Source: Azoarcus sp. Aa7
Lineage (GTDB): Bacteria; Pseudomonadota; Gammaproteobacteria; Burkholderiales; Rhodocyclaceae
Reading direction: 5' to 3'
DNA: 64,000 nucleotides
Assembly: GCF_014822185.1 (NCBI RefSeq)
Contig: NZ_QVLR01000098.1
Location: forward strand, 62,001 to 126,000
The notes under the pieces were generated by a model. The model was not told the DNA's origin. It did not search any database and saw nothing but the letters and a program-made list of their open reading frames with translations. Shown here piece by piece: positions 23,742 through 32,787 of this stretch. The position numbers and the translations under genes are program-made. How positions within the stretch are numbered: the stretch's first letter is position 1; every line of letters begins with the position of its first letter.

Positions 23742-25585
23742 TTCGTCAGGGGCTTCCTTCCGCAGTTTCGGGTGATGCCCAGTCGGCACGCGTGCTCCCG
23801 TGCGGTCGCGGCGTCTGCTGTGCGACCGCGCGTTTCGTAGATACGGCCGAGATAATCGAACGCTACCGCTTCTCGGGGCGAAAGTTCGGTTGCCTTCTCG
23901 AAATCGGCCATCGCGGCATCAATGTCGCCGCGCAGAAACCGGGCGGTGCCGCGGTTGGTCCAGCATTGCGCGTATTTCGGGTCGATTGCTATGGCGCGAT
24001 CGAAATCCTGAATTGCGCTTTCCAGGTGCCCCGAGCTCAGCTGGAGGAGGCCGCGATTGTTGTAGCCGAGCACCTGTTTCGGGAACCGGCGGATGGTTTC
24101 CTCGTAAACCGCTCTTGCCTCTTCGGTTCGCCCCATCGCCTCCAGGATGACTCCGCGGTTGACGAACGGGAAGCCGTTGCCCCAGTTCGAATCGATTGCA
24201 TTTGCACGGTCGATGGCTGCCAGTGCGAGATCCGGTCTGCCGCCTCCGAGATATTCCCGTCCCAGCTGATTCCACAGGCGTACCGACTCCGGGGCGTGTC
24301 GGGTCGAGTTTTCCAGCAGGCTGATAGCCGTTCGCCATTGCGGTAGGCGCTCGTGCGTGGACCACATCGCGAAGAGGGTCGCCATGGCGGCGAGTGAACA
24401 GGCTGCGACCGAAAGGGATGGGGATGACCTCCGGGCTCCGGCAAGGGCGATGAGGCCGGCAAAGCCCACCGACGGGAGGTACATGCGGTGCTCGAAGATC
24501 ATTTCGAGAGGGATCACGGAGCTCTCGATCAGGAGCGTCACGGGGATCCAGAGCATGAAGAAACCGGCAATGCGCGAACCCGGCAGCAACGCGTATCGCA
24601 CGCCGGCGGAGCACCAGCCGAGAATTACGAGCAGCGGCAGCCAGAATTGCCATGATGCTGCGCTGCGGATGATTTCCACGTCGTGTTCGAGTGAAAAGCG
24701 CCCAGGAAGCGGCCACAGGATCTGCGAAACGTGAAAGAGCACGACCTTGGGCTGGGTCAGCAGCCGCTCGCCGAGAGTGAAATCGTGATTGCCGTAACCG
24801 GACAGGCCCCAGCGGCTGAGCGGACCGTCGAGCGCGATATCGACGAGCGCCACGAGCACGGCGAGGCCCGGCAATGCGAGTAGTGGGCGGTCCGCATTGG
24901 TCCGGATCAGCGGCTTGTTGTGCCTCAGTACGAGAAATTCGGCCATCAGCACGAGAGCAGGGGTGATCCAGGCGTTTTCCTTGGACAGGGCTGCAAGGAT
25001 CAGGCTTGTAAACGAGAGCGCGCCCCACGCAGTTCTTGCGCTGCCGCGGGCGAGCCGCGCGCGCAGGTAGGCCCATACGCAGATGAGCGCGAACAGGGCG
25101 GCGAACTCGGTCATGCGCTGGACTGCGTAACTGACCGCCTGGACATGGATGGGCTGAAGGGCCCACCAGGCTGCGGCAGTCCCGGCTGCCAGTATCGTGC
25201 GAACGTCTGCGCGGCCGTCTTCGCGGCCGAGGCTCACAGCCTGCAGCAGCAGCGCGAGAACTGCCCAGCCTGCAAAGACATGCAGTGCGAGGTTCGTGAG
25301 CAGGAAAGGGGCCGGGGTGCCGTTGCCGCGCCACCAGTCGATCGCGAAGCTTATCGATGGCACGGGGCGGTGCGGCAGGAAGCTGCCGCGGGCCGCGTCG
25401 AGCAGGCCTTTCAGGCTGAACTGCGTCATCTGCACGGACGCGCTGTCGACGATGTTCGACCAGTCGTCGAAATGAAAGCTGTTCAGGCCGATGTCGCGAT
25501 AGGCGAACAGTATCGTGGCTGTCAGCACGATACCTGTTGCCAGAAGGACGAGCTGCTCCTGAAGTCTGAGTTCGCGGCTTGTCAC
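23738..25585 (-). CDS. TMTC-like membrane glycosyltransferase with TPRs (copy 1)
   Basis: 615 residues from a GTG start; first gene of the three-copy operon. Membrane part with NSFHFDDWSNIV, DWWRGNG, QPIHVQAVSYAVQRM, SKENAWITPAL, TLGERLLTQPKVVLFH, SLEHDVEIIRS and FEHRMYLPSVG, followed by five or so TPRs (about 425-595), and a Cys-containing tail (ACRLGITRNC). Catalytic loop Asp pair is intact. Next to a divergent glycan-assembly locus, which could supply the lipid-linked sugar; the acceptor protein may be a secreted protein such as a pilin or a cytochrome, but that is inference. Confidence 0.8.
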   Translation of the reverse strand: MTSRELRLQEQLVLLATGIVLTATILFAYRDIGLNSFHFDDWSNIVDSASVQMTQFSLKGLLDAARGSFLPHRPVPSISFAIDWWRGNGTPAPFLLTNLALHVFAGWAVLALLLQAVSLGREDGRADVRTILAAGTAAAWWALQPIHVQAVSYAVQRMTEFAALFALICVWAYLRARLARGSARTAWGALSFTSLILAALSKENAWITPALVLMAEFLVLRHNKPLIRTNADRPLLALPGLAVLVALVDIALDGPLSRWGLSGYGNHDFTLGERLLTQPKVVLFHVSQILWPLPGRFSLEHDVEIIRSAASWQFWLPLLVILGWCSAGVRYALLPGSRIAGFFMLWIPVTLLIESSVIPLEMIFEHRMYLPSVGFAGLIALAGARRSSPSLSVAACSLAAMATLFAMWSTHERLPQWRTAISLLENSTRHAPESVRLWNQLGREYLGGGRPDLALAAIDRANAIDSNWGNGFPFVNRGVILEAMGRTEEARAVYEETIRRFPKQVLGYNNRGLLQLSSGHLESAIQDFDRAIAIDPKYAQCWTNRGTARFLRGDIDAAMADFEKATELSPREAVAFDYLGRIYETRGRTADAATAREHACRLGITRNCGRKPLTK

Positions 25586-25812
25586 GGGGCGATGGATGGT
25601 AGTGTGGGCTGCACGGGTTGTGGGAACGCCTGGAGACAGGGGTCGGTAACAAGCAAACCCCGTTCCATCCGGCTATATTGGCATATCCGATCCCGGGCAG
25701 GTCCGGATCATGCTTGCTCGTGCGTGCCGATGTATCATTGCCCGCCAGTCAATGACAAGGAAATGCCGGTTGCTGCTTCGCCGGTACGAACGCATAGCGC
25801 ACCGGAAAACTC
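25586..25812. promoter_or_regulatory. divergent promoter region of the TMTC operon and glycan locus
   Basis: 227 bases between the divergent GTG-started glycosyltransferase operon and the plus-strand glycan locus. An inverted repeat GATCCCGGG / TCCGGATC-like stretch lies near 25689-25710. No further assignment is possible by eye. Confidence 0.4.
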
Positions 25813-26679
25813 ATGTCCCGTAATATCAGTGTGATTTTGCCTGCCAAGAACGAGGCGCCAGTGGTTGGCCGTGTCATCGCGGCGATCCGGACTCGATTGC
25901 CCGAGGCGGAAGTGATCGTGGTCAACGACGGTTCGACGGATGGAACCGCCGAGGAGGCGCGGCAGGCCGGCGCTCAGGTCATCAGCCATCCATACAGCAT
26001 GGGAAACGGGGCGGCAATCAAGAGTGGTGCCCGGGCCGCCCGTGGGGAGGTGCTGGTCTTCATGGATGCGGACGGGCAGCACGATCCGGCCGACATTCCC
26101 CGCCTGCTCGCGCGTCTCGACGAGGGTTACGACATGGTCGTCGGTGCCCGTGACGGCGGCTCGCAGGCCAGTGTCGGACGGGGGATTGCGAACGGATTCT
26201 ACAACCGCCTCGCCAGTTACATGACCGGTCACCGCATCGATGACCTGACTTCGGGCTTGCGTGCCGCACGGGCGCATCGCTTCCGCGAGTTTCTCTACCT
26301 CTTGCCGAACGGGTTTTCGTATCCCACGACGAGCACGATGGCGTTCTTTCGCGCGGGATATCCCGTTGCCTATCTGCCGATCATGGCCGCGAAGCGGGTC
26401 GGGAAGAGCCATGTGAAGATTCTCAAGGATGGCATGCGTTTTCTCCTGATCATCTTCAAGATCGGCACGCTGTATTCCCCACTCAAGCTGTTTGCGCCGG
26501 TGGTGCTGATGCAGGCGCTGTTGGGGCTTGGCTATTACGCCTACACGTTTGTCGCCCACGGGCGGCTGTCGCTGGCGACGATCTTCCTGCTCACGTCTGC
26601 AGTGACGACCTTCCTGATCGGCCTGGTTTCCGAACAGATCACGCAACTGATGTACCGGCCTGCCGCCGAGGACAAATGA
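25813..26679 (+). CDS. polyprenyl-phosphate glycosyltransferase (GT2, DPM1/ArnC-like)
   Basis: 288 residues. GT2 fold with SVILPAKNEA at the N-terminus, VVNDGSTDGT (nucleotide binding) and the MDADGQHDP metal-binding DxD-type motif near residue 82. Two hydrophobic segments at the C-terminus (about 216-275) anchor it to the membrane, as in ArnC/GtrB types that charge undecaprenyl phosphate with a sugar. Its product could serve the neighbouring TMTC-like enzymes, which use lipid-phosphate sugars. It overlaps the next methyltransferase by 4 bp. Confidence 0.85.
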   Translation: MSRNISVILPAKNEAPVVGRVIAAIRTRLPEAEVIVVNDGSTDGTAEEARQAGAQVISHPYSMGNGAAIKSGARAARGEVLVFMDADGQHDPADIPRLLARLDEGYDMVVGARDGGSQASVGRGIANGFYNRLASYMTGHRIDDLTSGLRAARAHRFREFLYLLPNGFSYPTTSTMAFFRAGYPVAYLPIMAAKRVGKSHVKILKDGMRFLLIIFKIGTLYSPLKLFAPVVLMQALLGLGYYAYTFVAHGRLSLATIFLLTSAVTTFLIGLVSEQITQLMYRPAAEDK

Positions 26680-27605
26680 GTACGAATCCACGCGAGGCGG
26701 CAGGGGCAGTGGCGGGCGCACGGGACGGTGCAGCGCACGGTGGATCGGGGGACGAGGTCCGCCGCGGCGAGCGCTTTGCCTTTGGCGAAAACTGGTCGCG
26801 GTTCCTCGAGGTGCTCGATGAGGACCGCATCCGTGAGGCCGAGCGTTCCCTGCAGGACATGCTGGGCATGCAGCGGCTCGATGGTCTGAGCTTCCTCGAC
26901 GTCGGCAGCGGCAGCGGGTTGTTCTCGCTGGCAGCGTGGCGCCTCGGCGCCCGGGTGCGCTCTTTCGATTACGACTCTCGCTCGGTGGCGACGACGCGGG
27001 AGATGCGCCGACGCTATGGCCGTGACGACGAGTCCTGGGTGGTGGAAGAAGGATCGGTGCTCGACCGCGTCTATCTCGGCGGCCTGGGGAAGTTCGACAT
27101 CGTCTACTCGTGGGGTGTCCTGCACCACACCGGAAGCATGTGGGAGGCGATGGCCAACGTCGTCCCGCAGGTGGGAGGCGGCGGACAGCTGTTCATCGCG
27201 CTGTACAACGATCAGGGGCTGGTGTCCCGCTTCTGGGCAGGGGTTAAGCGGCTGTACTGTTCGGGGTGGCCAGGGCGCATGTTCGTCATCCCGGTGTTCT
27301 TTGCGATCTTCGCCGCCGCTGGTCTGGCGAGTGATCTGCTGGGGGGGCGGAATCCCCTGGCGCGTTATTCCGAATACCGCAGGAAGAGGGGGATGTCCCT
27401 GACACACGACTGGCTCGACTGGCTCGGCGGGTATCCGTATGAGACGGCGAAGCCGGGAGATGTCTTCGATTTCTTTTCCGGGCGCGGTTTCACGTTGAGG
27501 AAGCTCGTGACGCGCGCTTCGCTCGGTTGCAACGAGTTCGTCTTCCATCGCGAAACGGAGGCCGGGTGCGGGCACGGCGCGAGCGCGGGCCGCGCTGAAC
27601 CGTGA
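26676..27605 (+). CDS. SAM-dependent methyltransferase, class I
   Basis: 309 residues. SAM-binding motif I FLDVGSGSGLFSLAAWRLGA at about 73-92, acidic motif II SFDYDS, and motif YSWGVLHHTGSMWEAM for the post-II region. A hydrophobic segment (about 202-225) may lie at the membrane. Probably modifies a glycan intermediate; the substrate cannot be read from sequence. ATGA overlap upstream and GTGA overlap downstream place it in one operon with its neighbours. Confidence 0.82.
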   Translation: MSTNPREAAGAVAGARDGAAHGGSGDEVRRGERFAFGENWSRFLEVLDEDRIREAERSLQDMLGMQRLDGLSFLDVGSGSGLFSLAAWRLGARVRSFDYDSRSVATTREMRRRYGRDDESWVVEEGSVLDRVYLGGLGKFDIVYSWGVLHHTGSMWEAMANVVPQVGGGGQLFIALYNDQGLVSRFWAGVKRLYCSGWPGRMFVIPVFFAIFAAAGLASDLLGGRNPLARYSEYRRKRGMSLTHDWLDWLGGYPYETAKPGDVFDFFSGRGFTLRKLVTRASLGCNEFVFHRETEAGCGHGASAGRAEP

Positions 27606-28345
27606 AATCGGTGATCCGGATTCTGCAGCGCTGGCTCCGCCCGCTGGAACGTACCCCGCTGCACCCGCAGTGGCTGGTCCTGCGTCATCGGCGGGACATC
27701 GTGACGTGGGTGGAAAAGCAGGCCGAAGGAATTCTCGTCGATGTGGGGTGTGGCAATGGCCGTCTGCGCCGTGCGCTTCCGCCGTCCGTCCGGTACGTGG
27801 GGATCGACTATCCCGCGACCGTCGCCCTCGGTTATACGGGCACGGCCGACATGCTGGGTGATGCAGCGGCCTTGCCGATAGCCGATGCGAGCGTGGACGT
27901 CGTTGCGCTGCTGGATGTGCTGGAGCACCTGCCCGACCCGGTCCTGGCGGTTGCGGAGGCCGCCCGCGTACTGCGTGAGGGCGGCAGGTGTCTGGTGCAT
28001 GTGCCGTTTCTTTATCCTATACATGATGCACCATATGATCACTGCCGCTGGACCCGCCACGGATTGCAGGTGCTGCTGGAGCGGCAGGGGCTGGAGATCG
28101 TCGATCTGCAGGAGTCTCAAGGCGATATCGAGAGCGCGACCGCCGTCTTGTCCATAGCCTTGGCGAAGGGGGCTGTCGATGTGATCGCGAAGCGGGGTGT
28201 GGCGATGTTGCTCGTGCCGATCATGTTGGTGCTCATCCCGTTGTTGAACATTCTGGGCTGCGTGATCGGGAAGTTTGCGCGGTCAGTGCGGATTATGCCA
28301 TTCGGTTATATGGTGACGCTGGAAAAGCGGCGCGCGGCGTGCTGA
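27602..28345 (+). CDS. SAM-dependent methyltransferase, class I (Methyltransf_11-like)
   Basis: 247 residues from a GTG start overlapping the previous stop (GTGA). Motif I ILVDVGCGNGRLRRALP, then VDVVALLDVLEHLPDP and VLREGGRCLVHVP are typical of Methyltransf_11-type enzymes. A hydrophobic C-terminal stretch (about 200-225) suggests membrane association. Likely a sugar or lipid-linked glycan methyltransferase in the same operon. Confidence 0.82.
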   Translation: MKSVIRILQRWLRPLERTPLHPQWLVLRHRRDIVTWVEKQAEGILVDVGCGNGRLRRALPPSVRYVGIDYPATVALGYTGTADMLGDAAALPIADASVDVVALLDVLEHLPDPVLAVAEAARVLREGGRCLVHVPFLYPIHDAPYDHCRWTRHGLQVLLERQGLEIVDLQESQGDIESATAVLSIALAKGAVDVIAKRGVAMLLVPIMLVLIPLLNILGCVIGKFARSVRIMPFGYMVTLEKRRAAC

Positions 28346-28476
28346 GGTTCCGACGGTCGGATTGAGCGGCACATGTCTCCAGCGAGCGGTGTCGCGTGTC
28401 CTGCCGTCGGCGTTACCCCGGCGATGCGGTTCGGAAATCTGGCGGACATGTGGCAATTGATATGGATAGTCGAGAA

Positions 28477-29583
28477 ATGAGCAAACCTTTGTATGTCACC
28501 AAGCCGGAATTGGCTCCGCTCGACGAATTCATCCCCTTGCTGGAGGAAATATGGGATAGCCGGGTGGTCACGAACTGCGGCCCGTTCCACGCGCGGTTCG
28601 AACGCGCCTTGTGCGACTACCTGGGCGTCGAACGCGTGGCGCTGTTCGCGAACGGAACCCTCGGTCTGGTCACTGCGCTGCAGGCACTGAGAATTACGGG
28701 CGAGGTGATTACAACACCGTACTCCTTTGTTGCGACTGCCCACTCCCTGTTGTGGAACAAGTTGACGCCGGTCTTCGTCGACATCGATCCTGTGACGTTC
28801 AATATGGATCCGGACAAGATCGAGTCGGCCATTACGCCGCAGACGACCGCAATACTGCCGGTGCACTGTTATGGACAGCCATGCGATGTCGAACGTATCC
28901 AGCGGATCGCGGATAACTACGGACTCCGTGTCATCTACGACGCGGCCCACGCATTCGGAGTGAGCAGGGGGGGGCGGAGCATCCTGGATCACGGTGACCT
29001 TTCGGTGCTCAGCTTTCATGCGACCAAGGTCTTCAATACCTTCGAGGGCGGGGCTATCGTCTGTCGTGACGAGAAGACGAAGCAGCGCATCGACCACCTG
29101 AAGAATTTCGGCTTTGTCGATGAGGTCACCGTGGTCGCACCCGGCATCAACGGCAAGATGAGCGAGATCAACGCTGCGTTCGGCATGCTTCAGCTGGGCT
29201 ACGTCGATGAAGCGATAAGGCGGCGCCGGGAGATCGACGGGCGATACCGCGCGGCCCTGCGGGACATGCCCGGTATCCATTGTCCGCCGCTGGGCGGCGA
29301 AACCCACAATTACTCATATTTCCCGATACTGGTGCGCCCGGATTGTCGTATCTCGCGAGATGCGTTGTACGCCCGTTTTCGGGCCGCGGACATATATGCA
29401 CGGAGGTATTTCTATCCGCTGATCAGCGACTTCCCGATGTATCGGGGTCTCCCGTCGGCGGCCAGGACGAATCTGCCGGTTGCGGCAAGGATTTCGGAAG
29501 AAGTCCTGTGCCTGCCGATATATCCGCAGTTGTCCGAACAGGATGTCGATCGGGTCATTGCCGTGGTGAAGGAGGCGGTGTGA
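28477..29583 (+). CDS. DegT/DnrJ/EryC1-family sugar aminotransferase
   Basis: 368 residues from the ATG giving MSKPLYVTKPELAP; an ATG 15 nt upstream is an alternative. PLP lysine is Lys184 in SFHATKVFNTFEGG, cofactor Asp155 in YDAAHAFG, with the AYSFVATAHS-like ITTPYSFVATAHS block upstream. Such enzymes transaminate nucleotide-linked 3- or 4-keto sugars. The next gene is a PglD/NeuD-type acetyltransferase overlapping by 4 bp, so the pair probably makes an N-acetylated aminosugar such as an acetamido-deoxyhexose. Confidence 0.88.
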   Translation: MSKPLYVTKPELAPLDEFIPLLEEIWDSRVVTNCGPFHARFERALCDYLGVERVALFANGTLGLVTALQALRITGEVITTPYSFVATAHSLLWNKLTPVFVDIDPVTFNMDPDKIESAITPQTTAILPVHCYGQPCDVERIQRIADNYGLRVIYDAAHAFGVSRGGRSILDHGDLSVLSFHATKVFNTFEGGAIVCRDEKTKQRIDHLKNFGFVDEVTVVAPGINGKMSEINAAFGMLQLGYVDEAIRRRREIDGRYRAALRDMPGIHCPPLGGETHNYSYFPILVRPDCRISRDALYARFRAADIYARRYFYPLISDFPMYRGLPSAARTNLPVAARISEEVLCLPIYPQLSEQDVDRVIAVVKEAV

Positions 29584-30263
29584 CGCGGGCTGTTACCCCG
29601 ATTGCCATCTACGGAGCGGGAGGTTTCGGGCGAGAGGTCCTGCAACTGGTGCGCGACATCAACGCCGTGCGGAAGACCTTCGATGTGCGCGGGTTCATTG
29701 TCGATGGCGGTTTTGAGGCGCCCGAGAGCATTCAGGGACTGCCCGTGCTCGGGGGGGTCGAGTGGTTCGTCGCGCATGGCGACGCCAGGCTCGTGATTGC
29801 GGTCGGTTCGTCGGCCGGACGATCGCGCATTGCCGCGAGGATCGACGCGGTGTGCCCTGACCGCTACACGACACTTGTCCATCCGCGGGCATGGGTGGGG
29901 GAACATGTGGTCATCGGCGCGGGATCGATCGTCTGCGCCGGAGCATTGATCACCACCGATATACGGATCGGCCGCCATGTGCACGTGAACATCGGGACAA
30001 CGGTGGGCCATGATGCTCTGCTCGACGATTTCGTCACGCTCAACCCCGGCGTGAATGTTTCCGGCAATGTGGCGCTGGGGCGCGGAGTGGAGGTCGGGAC
30101 CGGGTCGGTGTTGATTCCGCACGTCGGGGTCGAGGAATGGTCGATCATCGGTGCCGGATCGACCGTGGTCCGCTCGCTGGCGGCCAATGTTACGGCAGTC
30201 GGGGCGCCCGCGCGCGTAATCAAGGTGCGGGAGCACGGTTGGCAGGACACTGGTCAGTCTTGA
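29580..30263 (+). CDS. PglD/NeuD-type sugar O/N-acetyltransferase
   Basis: 227 residues from GTG at 29580 (GTGA overlap). N-terminal Rossmann-like part (IAIYGAGGFGREVLQLV) binds the nucleotide sugar; the C-terminal half is a left-handed beta-helix of hexapeptide repeats (WVGEHVVIGAGSIVCAGALI, VHVNIGTTVGHDALLDDF, VEVGTGSVLIPHVGV), with the catalytic-type His in TTVGHDALL. Partner of the preceding aminotransferase. A TTGA overlap leads into the flippase gene. Confidence 0.88.
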   Translation: MTRAVTPIAIYGAGGFGREVLQLVRDINAVRKTFDVRGFIVDGGFEAPESIQGLPVLGGVEWFVAHGDARLVIAVGSSAGRSRIAARIDAVCPDRYTTLVHPRAWVGEHVVIGAGSIVCAGALITTDIRIGRHVHVNIGTTVGHDALLDDFVTLNPGVNVSGNVALGRGVEVGTGSVLIPHVGVEEWSIIGAGSTVVRSLAANVTAVGAPARVIKVREHGWQDTGQS

Positions 30264-31768
30264 GCCTGAAAAGGAACGTCATCGCCAGTCTCGTCGGCCA
30301 AGGCTGCGTCATGATCCTCGGGTTCGTGATGGTGCCGACGTATCTGCGCTATATGGGAGCAGAGGCTTTCGGTCTGGTCGGCCTGTTCACCATGTTGCAG
30401 GCCTGGTTCAACCTGCTCGACGTCGGCCTCACTTCGACCCTTGCGCGCGAGACGGCGCGATTCCGCGGTGGCGGACTCGATCCGGCGAGGTTTGGCAACC
30501 TGGTTCGGGCTCTCGAGGTCGTTTTCGTTGCCGTGGCGATAGCTGGTGCGGGCGGCGTGTGTCTGGCCGCGGAGGCGATCGCGACCCGCTGGCTGAACGT
30601 CGAGCACCTCGCGTACGAAGAGGTCAGCTACGCGCTGCAGGCAATGGCGGTTGCGGTGGCGCTCCGCTGGGTCGGCGGTCTTTATCGCGGGCTGATATCG
30701 GGGTCGGAACGCCTGGTCTGGCTCAGCGCCTATACGACCGCCGGCGCCATTCTGCGCTATGCCGGTGTAATTCCCGTGCTGGTATTCGTCGGGGCGGGTC
30801 CGAGAGTCTTCTTCACGTTCCAGTTGATGGCGGCACTGCTGGAATTCTTCGTGATCTGGAGAAAGCAACGCGCGGTTTTTCCTCGCATCTCCAGCAGGCT
30901 TGCGGTCGATAATCCATGGACAGCAATAAAGCCGGTGCTCGGATTTTCCCTTGTCCTGGCCCTGACTTCCTCGATCGGCAGTCTGTTGACTCAAATCGAC
31001 CGTTTCGTGCTGTCCAGGCTGCTGCCGCTGTCCGAATACGGCTATTTCAGTCTTGCGGTGCTCGTGGCAAGCGGGGTGATCGCCATCAGTGGCGCTGTCG
31101 GCGCAGCGGTTCTGCCGCGGCTCGCGAGAATCGAGGCGGAAGGCGATGGTGTGAAGTTCAGACGTCTATATCGTGAGGCGACACGAGCGGTCGTCGCCAT
31201 TGCGACTGCGGCAGCGGTGACTCTCGGATTGTTTGCCGAAGTGTTCGTCACGGTATGGACAGGCGAAGCGGATCGCGCGAGCCACATTGCTCCGATCCTG
31301 AAGGCGTATGCCGCCGGTAATGCAGTATTTTCGGTGTCGGCATTTGCATACTACCTGCAGTATGCGAAGGGTGACCTCCGCCTGCACTTGATCGGAAACA
31401 TCATCTTCCTTGTCGTTCTGGTGCCCCTGATCATCCTGGGGGTGTCGAGGTTCGGGGGGCTCGGAGCAGGCTACGCATGGCTGGCGGCGAATCTCGGATA
31501 TCTGCTGCTGTGGGTGCCCCTTGTTCATCGCAGACTATCTCCGGGGCTGCATTGGCGCTGGTTCATGGTGGATGTGCTTCCCGGAACTCTTGCCGTCGGC
31601 GGTGTGGCGATTGCGTTATCTTTCGTCTTCCCGGTGGAGGGCGGAGCGGTGATGCAGGTGGCGATGATTTGTGCGGCGGGCATCCTCGCGCTGGCTTCCG
31701 GCCTGTTCGTCGCGTGGATCCTGGGGCGTTCGGATAGCGCCGGTTCGGTGGCGCGAGATCCGGGATAA
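30260..31768 (+). CDS. Wzx-type polysaccharide flippase
   Basis: 502 residues from TTG at 30260 (TTGA overlap with the acetyltransferase stop). Twelve to fourteen hydrophobic segments across the whole length, opening SLKRNVIASLVGQGCVMILG then FVMVPTYLRYMGAEAFGLVG, the usual opening of the polysaccharide biosynthesis/export (MOP) family. Moves lipid-linked glycan units to the periplasmic face. No polymerase (Wzy) gene is recognisable in the window. Confidence 0.85.
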   Translation: MSLKRNVIASLVGQGCVMILGFVMVPTYLRYMGAEAFGLVGLFTMLQAWFNLLDVGLTSTLARETARFRGGGLDPARFGNLVRALEVVFVAVAIAGAGGVCLAAEAIATRWLNVEHLAYEEVSYALQAMAVAVALRWVGGLYRGLISGSERLVWLSAYTTAGAILRYAGVIPVLVFVGAGPRVFFTFQLMAALLEFFVIWRKQRAVFPRISSRLAVDNPWTAIKPVLGFSLVLALTSSIGSLLTQIDRFVLSRLLPLSEYGYFSLAVLVASGVIAISGAVGAAVLPRLARIEAEGDGVKFRRLYREATRAVVAIATAAAVTLGLFAEVFVTVWTGEADRASHIAPILKAYAAGNAVFSVSAFAYYLQYAKGDLRLHLIGNIIFLVVLVPLIILGVSRFGGLGAGYAWLAANLGYLLLWVPLVHRRLSPGLHWRWFMVDVLPGTLAVGGVAIALSFVFPVEGGAVMQVAMICAAGILALASGLFVAWILGRSDSAGSVARDPG

Positions 31769-31810
31769 GACCAGGTGCGGAACTGATATGTGTTGTGGAA
31801 GACTCTCCGC

Positions 31811-32752
31811 GTGAGTGAACAGCGACCTCTGGTGAGCGTGGTATGCGTTGCATACAACCACGAAAGATTCATTGCGGACGCGCTCTCGTCGTTCCTCGAT
31901 CAGGAGGCGGACTTCAGCTTCGAGATCATCGTCCATGACGATGCATCGAGTGATGGGACGGACACGATCGTACGGAATTTCTGCGAAAGATTTCCCGGAC
32001 GGATCAGGTACATCAGGCAGGCCCAAAACATCTATTCGCAGGGAACGCTGATATTCGACACAGCCTGCTCCTACGCGCGCGGAGAATTCATCGCCCTGTG
32101 CGAGGGCGACGATTTCTGGGTGCGAAAAGACAAGCTGAAATTGCAGGTTGATTTTCTGCGGCGCAATCCGGAATGCGGCGTGGTGTTTGGCGATGTGAAC
32201 GTCTTGATGGAAGAGTCCGGAAAACTGCTTCGCGCGCATGATCGATCACGCGGATATCTTCCGCCCGTCGGCGACGTTCGCACGAAACTGCTGCGGTATA
32301 ACCCGTACAAGACCTGCACGGCGCTGTTCCGGCGCGAGGCGATGAGCGGGTATGCGGGACATGCGAGAAAATTGCATGCGCGCATGGAGGATTACGTCCT
32401 TTGGCTGCATATCGCCGAACGCCATGAGTTCGGGTATATCCCGGAGGTGCTGGCGACATACCGCGTGTTGCGAAGCAGCGCATCGCATTTTGCCGATATC
32501 GGCGGGAAGATCCGGTTCGCGCGAAGCGGATACAAGGTTGCCGTGCACTTCAATCGCGTCATGAGTTTTCCGCTGCAGAAGCGCGCATTGCGCGAGAGCT
32601 ACTGCTTCACGGTGTTCATGCACTGCCTGCACACGCGCCGTTTCGCCGATGCGGTGAGATTCGTTCTTCCGACTCCGGGTTTCTTCAGGGCTGTCCTCGC
32701 CTCGGCATGGCGCGGGGTGTCGAGCATGAGGCGGCGCCTGTCGGATCGTTGA
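31811..32752 (+). CDS. GT2 glycosyltransferase
   Basis: 313 residues from GTG at 31811 (MSEQRPLVSVVCVAYNHERF), preceded by GGAAG about 9 nt upstream; an upstream GTG at 31790 adds seven residues. GT-A fold motifs: SVVCVAYNHE, IIVHDDASSDGTDTIV and the metal-binding CEGDDFWV. The C-terminal third is basic. It closes the plus-strand part of the glycan locus. Confidence 0.85.
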   Translation: MSEQRPLVSVVCVAYNHERFIADALSSFLDQEADFSFEIIVHDDASSDGTDTIVRNFCERFPGRIRYIRQAQNIYSQGTLIFDTACSYARGEFIALCEGDDFWVRKDKLKLQVDFLRRNPECGVVFGDVNVLMEESGKLLRAHDRSRGYLPPVGDVRTKLLRYNPYKTCTALFRREAMSGYAGHARKLHARMEDYVLWLHIAERHEFGYIPEVLATYRVLRSSASHFADIGGKIRFARSGYKVAVHFNRVMSFPLQKRALRESYCFTVFMHCLHTRRFADAVRFVLPTPGFFRAVLASAWRGVSSMRRRLSDR

Positions 32753-32787
32753 GAGGCGTGTACACGGTGCCTGGCGCGGGCGATGGG

